Positions 16,836 through 24,183 of a stretch of DNA of 32,472 nt are shown piece by piece. Position 1 is the first letter of the stretch; every line of letters starts with the position of its first letter. The DNA lies in assembly GCA_023301645.1 (NCBI GenBank), contig JALZUH010000126.1, forward strand, positions 1 through 32,472. Direction: 5' to 3'. Source of the DNA: Akkermansiaceae bacterium. GTDB lineage: Bacteria > Verrucomicrobiota > Verrucomicrobiia > Verrucomicrobiales > Akkermansiaceae. The position numbers were made by a program, and so were the translations under genes. Below the pieces are notes generated by a model. That model did no database searches. It was given only the letters and a program-made list of their open reading frames with translations, and was not told where the DNA came from.

Positions 16836-17975
16836 ATGAAAGCAATCCTCGCACTCGAAGACGGACGCACATTTGAAGGCACAGCCTTTGGACATACTGG
16901 AACCACTACCGGAGAAGTTTGTTTTAACACCTCCATGACTGGTTATCAGGAGATTATCACAGACCCATCCTATCGTGGTCAAATCGTCACGATGACCTAC
17001 CCGATGATAGGAAACTACGGGGTTAATCCAGAAGACGCCGAGTCCAGCCAGCCACACGTGCGTGGTCTTGTTATTGGTGAGCTCTCCCCCGTTGCCTCGA
17101 ATTGGAGGTCACGCCAGAGCCTTCCAGAATATTTCGCCGAGCATAAGATTATCGGTATCGAAGGTGTCGACACTCGCGCCCTCTCCAAGCACATTCGTTC
17201 TGCTGGAGCCATGCGCTCATGTATCTCTACTGAGCTATCTGCTGAAGAAGCAATCAAAGCAGCTCAAGAAGCCACTCCTATGGAAGGCTCCGACTTCGTC
17301 AAAGAAGTCTCCACCGAGAAAACTCACTTATGGGAAGGCGAATCACGCGAGTGGACACTGGTCAACCCATCCACTGGCCAGCAAGGTAACTACATTGAGC
17401 TACCAGAGGTAAAGTATAACATCGTAGCCTACGACTTCGGTATCAAGTGGGACATTCTGCGCCACCTTCGCCAAGCAGGCTTCAATGTCACTCTCGTCAA
17501 CTCACGCACATCAGCTGAGGACGTGCTAGCCATGAAGCCGGACGGAGTATTCCTCTCCAATGGCCCTGGAGACCCTGCCGCCCTCGATTACATCCACGCT
17601 GAAGTGAAGAAGCTTCTCGGTCAAACTCCTCTCTTCGGAATTTGCCTTGGTCACCAGATCCTCACACACGCATTCGGTGGTAGCACCTATAAGATGAAGT
17701 TCGGTCATCGTGGTGGTAATCAGCCCGTCAAGGACCTCCGCACTGGTAAGATCTCGATCACCGCGCAAAATCACGGCTTCGCAACTGACTCAGACTCACT
17801 TCCAGACTCTGTCGAAGTCACCCATATCAATCTCAATGACGATACTGTAGAAGGTTTCCGTCACAAAGAGCTCCCTGCATTCTCCGTGCAGTATCACCCA
17901 GAAGCAGCACCTGGCCCCAATGACGCCACTTACTTCTTTGCTGAATTTGCAGCCCTTATCGAAGCATCACGCTAA
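16836..17975 (+). CDS. carA: Carbamoyl-phosphate synthase small (glutaminase) subunit
   Basis: CarA hydrolyses glutamine and passes ammonia to CarB for carbamoyl phosphate, the precursor of arginine and pyrimidines. The 379 residues match the family. The N-terminal CarA domain (1 to about 150) contains GEVCFNTSMTGYQEIITDPSY and TYPMIGNYGVN. The C-terminal class I glutamine amidotransferase (about 192-379) has the nucleophile C270 in FGICLGHQIL and the H354/E356 pair in VQYHPEAAPGP. The core is complete. No carB lies in this window, so the subunits are encoded apart or carB is distant. It sits between pgi and purA on the same strand, 95 bp before purA. Confidence 0.97.
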   Translation: MKAILALEDGRTFEGTAFGHTGTTTGEVCFNTSMTGYQEIITDPSYRGQIVTMTYPMIGNYGVNPEDAESSQPHVRGLVIGELSPVASNWRSRQSLPEYFAEHKIIGIEGVDTRALSKHIRSAGAMRSCISTELSAEEAIKAAQEATPMEGSDFVKEVSTEKTHLWEGESREWTLVNPSTGQQGNYIELPEVKYNIVAYDFGIKWDILRHLRQAGFNVTLVNSRTSAEDVLAMKPDGVFLSNGPGDPAALDYIHAEVKKLLGQTPLFGICLGHQILTHAFGGSTYKMKFGHRGGNQPVKDLRTGKISITAQNHGFATDSDSLPDSVEVTHINLNDDTVEGFRHKELPAFSVQYHPEAAPGPNDATYFFAEFAALIEASR

Positions 17976-18070
17976 TCCACCCACTCAAGGCTTATTTCCA
18001 TCCAAATCAGCCCATCTGAAGGCGCTATATAAACATCTAGCAGCCCTCACAACACATACTATTTAATCAA

Positions 18071-19339
18071 GTGAATACCATCATCTGTGGCCTCCAATGG
18101 GGCGACGAAGGCAAAGGCAAAATCGTCGACTACCTCACCGAGACCGCTGACGTCGTAGCTAGAGGGCAAGGCGGAAACAACGCCGGTCACACCGTCATCG
18201 CCAACGACATCAAATACGTCCTCCACCTCGTGCCATCTGGCATCCTCTGGGAGGGCAAAACATGTGTTATCGGAAATGGTGTAGTTATGGACCCTGTAGG
18301 ACTCTGCAAGGAAATCACCAATCTCGAAGAAGCTGGCATAGCCGTCCCAGCAGAGAAGCTACTCATCTCAGATCGCGCCCACATCGTTCTCCCCTATCAC
18401 CGTGAGCTTGATGCAGCACGTGAAGCTGCTCTTGGTAAAAACAAGATCGGCACCACCAAGCGTGGCATCGGCCCTACCTACTCTGATAAGGCAAACCGTA
18501 ATGGACTACGTCTCGCCGACCTTCTCGACGAAGCTACAGCCCGCGAGCTCATCAGTATCCGCCTAGCAGATGCGAATGAAACACTCTCCCGCCACGATCT
18601 TCCGACCTTCACCGTCGACCAAGTCTGGGAAGAAATCGCCAGCTCAGTAGAGCGACTTCGCCCACATGTTACCAATACGATCCCTGTGCTTCATGACGCA
18701 TGGAAAAGTGGTAAGACTATCCTCTTTGAAGGTGCTCAAGGTTCATTCCTCGATGTTGACTTCGGCACCTATCCGTTTGTCACCTCATCAAACACCACAT
18801 CAGGTGGCGCATGCACTGGCTCAGGACTCCCTCCAACAGCCATTGATCGTGTCATTGGTGTCTGTAAGGCATACACCACCCGTGTTGGCTCTGGCCCCTT
18901 CATCACAGAAAACGACGAGATTTCAGAATACTTCCACGCACGTGGCATGGAATTCGGCGCCACCACAGGCAGAGCACGCCGTTGCGGCTGGCTCGACATG
19001 GTTCTTATCCGCTACGCATGTATGGTCAATGGTGTTACTGATCTCGCTGTTACCATCGTCGACGGACTCGACGAGCGCGAAAGCATCAAAGTATGTGTCG
19101 CCTACGAGATCGATGGAGAGCGCCACGACTTCCCACCAGCCAATCGTGCTGCATGGGACAAAGCTCAGCCAATCTACGAAGAACTTCCAGGCTGGCAGTC
19201 CGATACGACGGCTGCACGTTCATGGGATGAACTCCCAGCCAACGCCCAAGCTTACCTCAAGCGACTCGGCGAGCTAGCTGGAGCACCGGTCTCCTATGTC
19301 GGCAACGGCCCTAATCGTGAGCAGACGATCGTCGTCTAA
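18071..19339 (+). CDS. purA: Adenylosuccinate synthetase
   Basis: PurA joins IMP and aspartate using GTP to form adenylosuccinate, the first committed step to AMP. The 422-residue protein starts at a GTG (reading NTIICGLQWGDEGKGK). The phosphate loop GDEGKGK (11-17) contains D12, the general base, and NNAGHTV contains H40; GIGPTYSDKANRNGLR, EGAQGSFLDVDFGTYPFVTSSN and TTGRARRCGW are the other family signatures. The GTG start is supported because the protein would otherwise lose the phosphate loop. A strong rho-independent terminator follows 43 bp after the stop, marking the end of the pgi-carA-purA block. Confidence 0.98.
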   Translation: MNTIICGLQWGDEGKGKIVDYLTETADVVARGQGGNNAGHTVIANDIKYVLHLVPSGILWEGKTCVIGNGVVMDPVGLCKEITNLEEAGIAVPAEKLLISDRAHIVLPYHRELDAAREAALGKNKIGTTKRGIGPTYSDKANRNGLRLADLLDEATARELISIRLADANETLSRHDLPTFTVDQVWEEIASSVERLRPHVTNTIPVLHDAWKSGKTILFEGAQGSFLDVDFGTYPFVTSSNTTSGGACTGSGLPPTAIDRVIGVCKAYTTRVGSGPFITENDEISEYFHARGMEFGATTGRARRCGWLDMVLIRYACMVNGVTDLAVTIVDGLDERESIKVCVAYEIDGERHDFPPANRAAWDKAQPIYEELPGWQSDTTAARSWDELPANAQAYLKRLGELAGAPVSYVGNGPNREQTIVV

Positions 19340-19382
19340 CCATTTTAAATAACAGGCGACTGATTTCAAAAACAATCAAAAC

Positions 19383-19414
19383 AAAAAGCACTGCTCACCT
19401 AGCAGTGCTTTTTT
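19383..19414 (+). terminator. Rho-independent terminator of purA
   Basis: A perfect 13-bp stem, AAAAAGCACTGCT (19383-19395) and AGCAGTGCTTTTT, encloses the loop CACCT and runs directly into a T tract. The A run on the left arm means it could also work leftward, though no leftward gene ends beside it. Confidence 0.92.
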
Positions 19415-19554
19415 CGTTCTTGGTATTGGCTCATCTTCCCCACTGTTAGTAAAGGCCTACTAAGATTTGAGCGCGACCTAAGGTAGTGCTTCCATAATAA
19501 GCAATACAGCCAAGGAACACCTGTAGCAGTCATTACTAAGCTAACACCTGTGCA

Positions 19555-19601
19555 CAAAAAACCCATCTCCAATCCGTTTACTAAACAGATCGGCGATGGG
19601 T
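19555..19601 (-). terminator. Rho-independent terminator of the YHS-domain gene
   Basis: Read on the minus strand, ACCCATC-g-CCGATC-t-GTTTA pairs with TAAAC-g-GATTGG-a-GATGGGT around a single-base loop, then TTTTTT follows. The stem is about 18 bp with three mismatches and one G-U pair. It lies 27 bp beyond the stop of the gene ending at 19628. Confidence 0.88.
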
Positions 19602-19627
19602 GTTCGCTTAAAATTAAATGGAAGAAA

Positions 19628-20116
19628 TTACTTCTTCATTTCGTCTTTCATCATGGCCTCTTTCTTCATCATGGCTTCTTTCTGCATTTCAGCCCACTTA
19701 GCATCAGCAGTAGCGATCACAGCAGCTGAGTCAGCATCGAACTTGCCTTGGATCTCAGCATTTGCATTCAAGTAGATCTTACCGTCCACAACTGCGAAGA
19801 ACACAGGATCAGCAGGAGCCTTCTTACCGTGGCTTACACAATAAGCGCAGTAGCCGTCATACTGAGGAAGATACTTCTCAGGGTCCTTATCAAAAACAGC
19901 TTTTATTTCCTCACTAACAAACAGGTAAGTCTTGCCATTCACCTCTGATGAAATTGCCTTATTACCTACGTGTGCTTGACCAGCAGCAATATAACAAACT
20001 GGGCAATACCCATTAAGAGCAATCGTTTTATCCTTCATCATTTTCTCTTCTTCAGCATTCGCGTTTAATCCAAGCGCTAAAGCAGCGACAACCATTACCA
20101 TTTTAATTAATTTCAT
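19628..20116 (-). CDS. Secreted double-YHS-domain protein with Met-rich tail
   Basis: This small exported protein (162 residues) has a clear signal peptide (MKLIKMVMVVAALALGLNANA, cleavage near residue 21). Two related halves follow. The first has C38-x2-C41 in LNGYCPVCYIAAG and a YHS-like NGKTYLFVSEEIKAVFDKDPEKYL; the second has C90-x2-C93 and H96 in YDGYCAYCVSHGKKAP, then VDGKIYLNANAEIQGKFDAD. YHS domains are linked to copper- and heavy-metal-handling proteins. The tail repeats KEAMMK twice and is rich in Met and Lys, reminiscent of periplasmic copper(I)-binding segments. Metal binding is inference. It has its own strong terminator and is divergent from the YdjM-like gene across 69 bp of AT-rich DNA. 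Confidence 0.82.
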   Translation of the reverse strand: MKLIKMVMVVAALALGLNANAEEEKMMKDKTIALNGYCPVCYIAAGQAHVGNKAISSEVNGKTYLFVSEEIKAVFDKDPEKYLPQYDGYCAYCVSHGKKAPADPVFFAVVDGKIYLNANAEIQGKFDADSAAVIATADAKWAEMQKEAMMKKEAMMKDEMKK

Positions 20117-20185
20117 ATTTTTTATTTATATTAGTGTTATAGACGTATCAACTAACAGGAACCCCGAAGTGACATAGCTAAGAGC

Positions 20186-20815
20186 GTGCAGCTAGATTAT
20201 TTATTCCACACCATTTACATTTATTGGTTATTTTGGATCTTCTCCACCTTCATCTATCACGCTATTGATCGCAGCCCCCCTTTTTTGATCCTATGTTCAT
20301 TGCCCATTTCCAGTGGCTACATCGTAGCCTCCCTCAGCCAGAGACGTATCGAGAAAGCTTATGCAACTATAGCGTTTTGGTGTATTCTCATAGGCAGCAT
20401 CCTGCCTGATATAGACATGTTCTATTTCTACCTCATTGATGGTAGGCAGACTAATCATCACCTCTACTATACTCATATCCCCATGGTCTGGGTGTTGCTA
20501 CTAGGAGGCTTATCAGTATTGCTATCCTTGCTAAAGAAAGCCAGATGGGCTCGCGCCTGTATTTATACGATGCTAGGAGTAGGTCTCCATCTGCTACTAG
20601 ACACTCCCGTTGGTGGCATAGCATGGCTCTACCCATTCGATAGAGGTTTGCTGAACTTTATCGACGTTCCTGCTACCCAGTCATGGTGGGTGCTGAGTTT
20701 CGTGCTACACTGGACCTTTATGGTCGAGCTCATCATATGTGCTGTAGCACTTTACTTATGGATTAATAATCGCCGACGCTCGCGAGGCGGTGCCAGATCA
20801 GGTAATAATAACTAA
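20186..20815 (+). CDS. YdjM-like membrane-bound metal-dependent hydrolase (DUF457)
   Basis: This 209-residue integral membrane protein starts at a GTG; the first internal Met would remove the motif region. It has about five hydrophobic segments and a basic C-terminus (NNRRRSRGG). The DUF457/YdjM pattern of buried polar residues is visible: GSILPDIDMF (D75 and D77), NHHLYYTHIP (H91, H92 and H97), and GLHLLLDTPVGGIAWLYPF (H135 and D139). The family is annotated as membrane-bound metal-dependent hydrolase; in E. coli YdjM is LexA-regulated, but the substrate is unknown. Nothing in its neighbours suggests a pathway. A 256-bp gap separates it from the next plus-strand gene. Confidence 0.78.
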   Translation: MQLDYLFHTIYIYWLFWIFSTFIYHAIDRSPPFLILCSLPISSGYIVASLSQRRIEKAYATIAFWCILIGSILPDIDMFYFYLIDGRQTNHHLYYTHIPMVWVLLLGGLSVLLSLLKKARWARACIYTMLGVGLHLLLDTPVGGIAWLYPFDRGLLNFIDVPATQSWWVLSFVLHWTFMVELIICAVALYLWINNRRRSRGGARSGNNN

Positions 20816-20976
20816 CGCGCACTGCTTGTCTTCATCCGTTCTGAGGCTGAGGCGTTCGAGGAATTATTTGTGACAAAAGTTCCTCCCTGGCTTTCCTTAT
20901 AAAGGATATGATGTTTTTTTAATATTGCCTTTCGAATTGTTAGTAGCGCTTATATAAAGCACTTGCTTACAATGTG

Positions 20977-21001
20977 TTGTGAGGTTTTAACCGCTTCACA
21001 A
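20977..21001 (+). other. Hairpin in the leader of the YugP-like gene
   Basis: TTGTGA (20977-20982) pairs with TCACAA (20996-21001), and inside it GGTT-TT-AACC (20983-20992) forms a further palindrome. It lies 71 bp upstream of the ATG. The outer arms recall a CRP-like half-site pair, but the spacing of 13 bases is wrong for CRP. It may be an operator or RNA structure. Confidence 0.25.
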
Positions 21002-21071
21002 TTACCCTTGGGCTTGTTTGCATCATCTCTTTTTCAACACTCTTCACACCTCTATTACCTTTTATTAATCT

Positions 21072-21764
21072 ATGATGGATATTCCCTTTATGATCATTTC
21101 CGGTCTCGCAATGCTCGCGAGTCGATGGGTTGGCGGCCGCTTGCAGAAGCGCTTCGCTGAGTTTTCCCAGCTACCTATTGCTATGAGTGGGCGCGAGGTT
21201 GCTGAGAAGATGTTGGCAGATCGTAATATATCCGATGTCTCAGTCATTTCTACAGGCGGTCAGCTAACTGACCATTATAACCCTAGAGATAAAACGGTAA
21301 ATCTAAGCTCTGTGGTCTACGAACAGCGCAATATCGCAGCGGCTGCCGTAGCTGCTCATGAGGTGGGTCATGCCGTGCAGCATGCGACTTCCTACCCCTT
21401 TCTGACCATGCGCTCAAAGCTTGTTCCTATGGTCAATATCAGCTCGAAGCTCTCTCGCTGGATCATCATGGCAGGCGTTGCTCTTGCCGCTACTGGAAAC
21501 TATTACGTATTTATGATCGGGATCGCCCTATTTGCGATGACGACTTTATTTACCGTAGTGACCCTTCCGGTTGAGTTCAATGCGAGCAGCCGCGCATTAA
21601 CTTGGCTCGAAGAAACTGGCATATCTGAGCAGTATCAGGGACAGGCCAAAAACGCCCTCTTCTGGGCAGCGATGACTTACACTGTAGCAGCTATTGCTTC
21701 TCTCGGACAGTTGCTCTACTTCATCAGGCGCTTTCTAGCCATGAAGAATCGCCGCAGAATGTAA
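21072..21764 (+). CDS. YugP-family zinc metallopeptidase (membrane)
   Basis: This 230-residue protein belongs to the YugP/Zn_peptidase_2 family. It has an N-terminal membrane segment (about 3-18), a zinc motif HEVGH (H96-E97-H100) in AVAAHEVGHAVQHATSYPFL, two more membrane segments at about 128-163, then LPVEFNASSRAL, whose Glu is the likely third ligand, and a final membrane segment near 200-220. The family is predicted to be a membrane protease acting on or near the membrane; its substrate is unknown. Two adjacent ATGs (21072 and 21075) are possible starts. A perfect stem-loop follows the stop. It is monocistronic as far as the window shows. Confidence 0.92.
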   Translation: MMDIPFMIISGLAMLASRWVGGRLQKRFAEFSQLPIAMSGREVAEKMLADRNISDVSVISTGGQLTDHYNPRDKTVNLSSVVYEQRNIAAAAVAAHEVGHAVQHATSYPFLTMRSKLVPMVNISSKLSRWIIMAGVALAATGNYYVFMIGIALFAMTTLFTVVTLPVEFNASSRALTWLEETGISEQYQGQAKNALFWAAMTYTVAAIASLGQLLYFIRRFLAMKNRRRM

Positions 21765-21786
21765 GGTCAGCATACTCGCTTGTGCT

Positions 21787-21807
21787 ATGACCTCTTTGAG
21801 AGGTCAT
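21787..21807 (+). terminator. Stem-loop after the YugP-like gene
   Basis: ATGACCTC (21787-21794) and GAGGTCAT (21800-21807) pair perfectly around TTTGA, 23 bp after the stop. There is no T tract, so it may stabilise the 3' end or pair with factor-dependent termination. Confidence 0.45.
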
Positions 21808-21987
21808 GCTGGGCGTTTGGGTGCTTTCCCTGTCTTTGGGCCTTCTTTACTACGGAGCGTTCTATCGTGCTCCTCAACTCCATAAGAAACCGTGACGCCC
21901 CAAGTTAATTCTGCAGCACCTATGGCAGCCACTAACTGGGTATTGTGCTTATGTAGCTCACGCTAGTGGGTGAGGTGTGAATCACCT

Positions 21988-22518
21988 TTAGTAATAAGGC
22001 TTGAGCAGGAAGTAGCAAATGGGGCCAGTGGCAGCTACGTAGAGCCAGAGTGGAAATACCCATCGTGCCATTTTTCGATGCCTTACTAGGTGATTAGTAT
22101 AGCCTAGTGATAGGGTGGTGAGAATAAATGGCAGGCTCACAGCGGCGAGCACGATGTGACTGAGTAGCAAAGATAGATAAACTGTCTTGGCTGTTCCCTC
22201 TCCTCCGAATCGAACTTCCTCTTGGGTGCCGTGGTAGAGGACGTAGCTGAGCAGGAAGATCGTCGAGAAGACGACGGCGACTCCGATAAAGCGCTTGTGC
22301 AGTGTGATATTGCCTTTTCTCACAGCAGATACTGCGATGATGAGGCTAATGGCTACAATGCTGTTACAAAGGGCGTGTAGTGGTGGGAGCATCGGCAGCT
22401 GCATGCCGATATCGACCTTGTATTGGCGCATTCCTCCGACGAGAGCTAGCACAACGAGCGTGATCACCCATGAGGCGATGATGAGCTTCTTAAGCTTCTT
22501 TTTATCAGGCTGGCTCAT
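21988..22518 (-). CDS. DUF420 (YozB/CtaM-type) membrane protein
   Basis: This 176-residue membrane protein has four to five hydrophobic segments and the DUF420 pattern of conserved histidines: PPLHALCNS, TLHKRFIGVA, VLYHGTQEEVRFGG, LLSHIVLAAVSLPFIL and VRHRKMARWVFPLWLYVAATGPICY. Members lie near cytochrome c oxidase genes, and a Staphylococcus relative (CtaM) is needed to assemble a haem-copper oxidase; a role in oxidase maturation is therefore likely here. It starts 12 bp after the SCO gene on the same strand, so it is in the same operon and probably acts with SCO. No oxidase structural gene lies in the window. Confidence 0.9.
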   Translation of the reverse strand: MSQPDKKKLKKLIIASWVITLVVLALVGGMRQYKVDIGMQLPMLPPLHALCNSIVAISLIIAVSAVRKGNITLHKRFIGVAVVFSTIFLLSYVLYHGTQEEVRFGGEGTAKTVYLSLLLSHIVLAAVSLPFILTTLSLGYTNHLVRHRKMARWVFPLWLYVAATGPICYFLLKPYY

Positions 22519-22530
22519 TACTACGATTGA

Positions 22531-23229
22531 TTACTGAGTTTTGAGGAGTGTTTCTACAGTGAAGTGTAGTTTGTTTTCTTCACCTGTATAGAAGGCGTCG
22601 CCTTTGGCTTTCGCGTTGAATAGGTCGTGGCGCTTTACCATGCCGAGATCACGGTTGAAGATGGCAATCGACATGTCGTGTTCGTAGGTGCCGAGGCGAG
22701 CTGCCTCTTCGGGATTTTCACGCTTCACGATGGTTTGGTATTTGATGACGTCGATCATGTATCGCTTCATCGGCTCAGGATCTCCGGTGAGAAATAGCCA
22801 GTCTGATGTGTCTGCATCAAGTGCATTGGCGTAGGTTTTGAGCTGCTTGGTGCTGTCGTTTTCGGGGTCGACGGTGACGCAGACGACCATGAAGTCAGGA
22901 TCGGCTTTGAACTTTTCGTAGAGGGCCTTTAGTCCTTGGTCATTACGCTCTGCACACATCGGGCAGAAGGCGTAGAATTGGGCAAATGCCCAGACTTTAC
23001 CTTTGAGGTCAGAAATTCTGACTTCTTCGCCGTCTTGGTTGGTGAAGAGGAAGTCTTCTTCGAGCTGAAGCACAGCTTCGAAGTTGGCTTCTTTTTGATA
23101 TTGTGGGGTATCTTTGATCTCAGCTAGCTCATGGTTTTTGCCACGAATGGCAAAGGCGATAAACATGATGAGGGCTGATACCACGATCACAGTGGCGTAG
23201 ATAGTTATTATTTTCTTCGTATCACTCAT
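22531..23229 (-). CDS. SCO1/SenC-family protein with a CxxC motif
   Basis: This protein of 232 residues has an N-terminal membrane anchor (about 8-28) and an extracytoplasmic thioredoxin-like domain. SCO proteins deliver copper to the CuA site of cytochrome c oxidase using CxxxC plus a distant His. Here FYAFCPMCAERN gives C89 and C92, a two-residue spacing instead of three, while the His is retained as H184 in TYEHDMSIAIFN. The rest reads as SCO (FTNQDGEEVRISDLKGKVW, VVCVTVDPENDSTKQLKTYA, WLFLTGDPEPMKRYM). It may bind copper in altered geometry or act mainly as a thiol-disulfide reductase. It lies 60 bp after a degenerate paralogue and 12 bp before DUF420. Confidence 0.9.
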   Translation of the reverse strand: MSDTKKIITIYATVIVVSALIMFIAFAIRGKNHELAEIKDTPQYQKEANFEAVLQLEEDFLFTNQDGEEVRISDLKGKVWAFAQFYAFCPMCAERNDQGLKALYEKFKADPDFMVVCVTVDPENDSTKQLKTYANALDADTSDWLFLTGDPEPMKRYMIDVIKYQTIVKRENPEEAARLGTYEHDMSIAIFNRDLGMVKRHDLFNAKAKGDAFYTGEENKLHFTVETLLKTQ

Positions 23230-23289
23230 GAGTAGTTATGTGGTTGAGTTGGTGGGGCAGCTTTAATGTCTCTTGCTATCGGCTGCTGA

Positions 23290-24087
23290 TTACATGCTAG
23301 CGTCCTGCTTCGGCTGCTCTTTCTTACCTGTGCTGACTTCGGCTAAGACGTAAGAGGTGTTTTTATGCAGTGTGTTTTTAAGGTTTTTTACGGCATTGAT
23401 ATAACGATCAAAACCTTCTTCATCTGCTAGCTCAGGATTTGCAGCGAGGTCTTTGACAGCTTGCTGATGGCTCAGGTGGGCTTCGCGGAAGTCGTAGCGC
23501 TGGCGTAGGTGCATGCCCTGGTCGATGAGGGCTATCTGTGATGGGAACTTCCACTTACCAGCAGGATCACCTTCGGGGCGTGCTGATACGATGCCTAGTC
23601 TGAGCTGATCTTTGATGTATCCGCGTTGTTTTTCGGTTTCACCAGTGGTCAGCACGATGATTTTTTCGGTGTTAATACCGAGTTCTTCGACTGCTTTGGC
23701 GAGCTGCTCAGGGCCTACTCCGAGGTCGACACCTTCTGTGGAGATGAGTGCTAGTCCAACTTGGTCGTTTTCGCGGTAGTGCTCTGCTAGCTCTTTGATC
23801 ATGTCCAGCGCGTGCTTATTCTCACCTGGCTGACTGACACATATAGGGGCCACGAACCATACTTTATTTTCAAATACTGAGAGGCTGGTGACTCTACCCT
23901 CATGGTTCTTAGCTCCTAAGTTTTTAGATAGACGTGCTGAAATGGGCGGTCTTTCTTGATCCATATTGGATTCATGTCTCTTATAGGCCGATAAAACAAT
24001 GATAGCTCCGATAATCATTATTGCGATGAGTGCAAAGATTGTTTTGCGGATTTCAGCGGGATTTCTCTCTCTAGGTTCTAGATCCAT
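23290..24087 (-). CDS. SCO-like thioredoxin-fold protein lacking metal ligands
   Basis: This 265-residue membrane-anchored protein (membrane segment about 16-33) lies directly upstream of the SCO gene. It keeps the frame of a SCO domain: a leading beta strand, KVWFVAPICVSQPGENK, an elongated middle (LALISTEGVDLGVGPEQLAKAV, IIVLTTGETEKQRGYI) and FPSQIALIDQGMHLRQRY. Counting from KVW, which both proteins share, C89 and C92 of the SCO protein fall on Q86 and E89, and the conserved His position falls on F181. A single unaligned Cys remains (C83). It therefore cannot bind copper in the known way and may act as a scaffold or partner of its neighbour. Its C-terminal 40 residues are lysine-rich. Homology is inferred by eye. 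Confidence 0.7.
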   Translation of the reverse strand: MDLEPRERNPAEIRKTIFALIAIMIIGAIIVLSAYKRHESNMDQERPPISARLSKNLGAKNHEGRVTSLSVFENKVWFVAPICVSQPGENKHALDMIKELAEHYRENDQVGLALISTEGVDLGVGPEQLAKAVEELGINTEKIIVLTTGETEKQRGYIKDQLRLGIVSARPEGDPAGKWKFPSQIALIDQGMHLRQRYDFREAHLSHQQAVKDLAANPELADEEGFDRYINAVKNLKNTLHKNTSYVLAEVSTGKKEQPKQDASM

Positions 24088-24183
24088 ATCGTTAGGTTAG
24101 GGCAAAAGGTTCAAACAGGGCAAAAATACTGTAAGGCTACTGGGCTGTAGATACGCTTGTTTAGCGAAAATGCAAGCCCCCGA

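Noticed and set aside
16836-17975. A carAB operon
   Set aside because: Only carA is present; the next gene is purA, and no carB sequence exists in the window.
20977-21001. CRP/FNR-type operator before the YugP-like gene
   Set aside because: TGTGA and TCACA arms are present but separated by 13 bases instead of 6, so I list it only as a hairpin.
20963-21160. Short plus-strand reading frame overlapping the start of the YugP-like gene
   Set aside because: It overlaps the family-conserved N-terminus in another frame and has no recognisable content.
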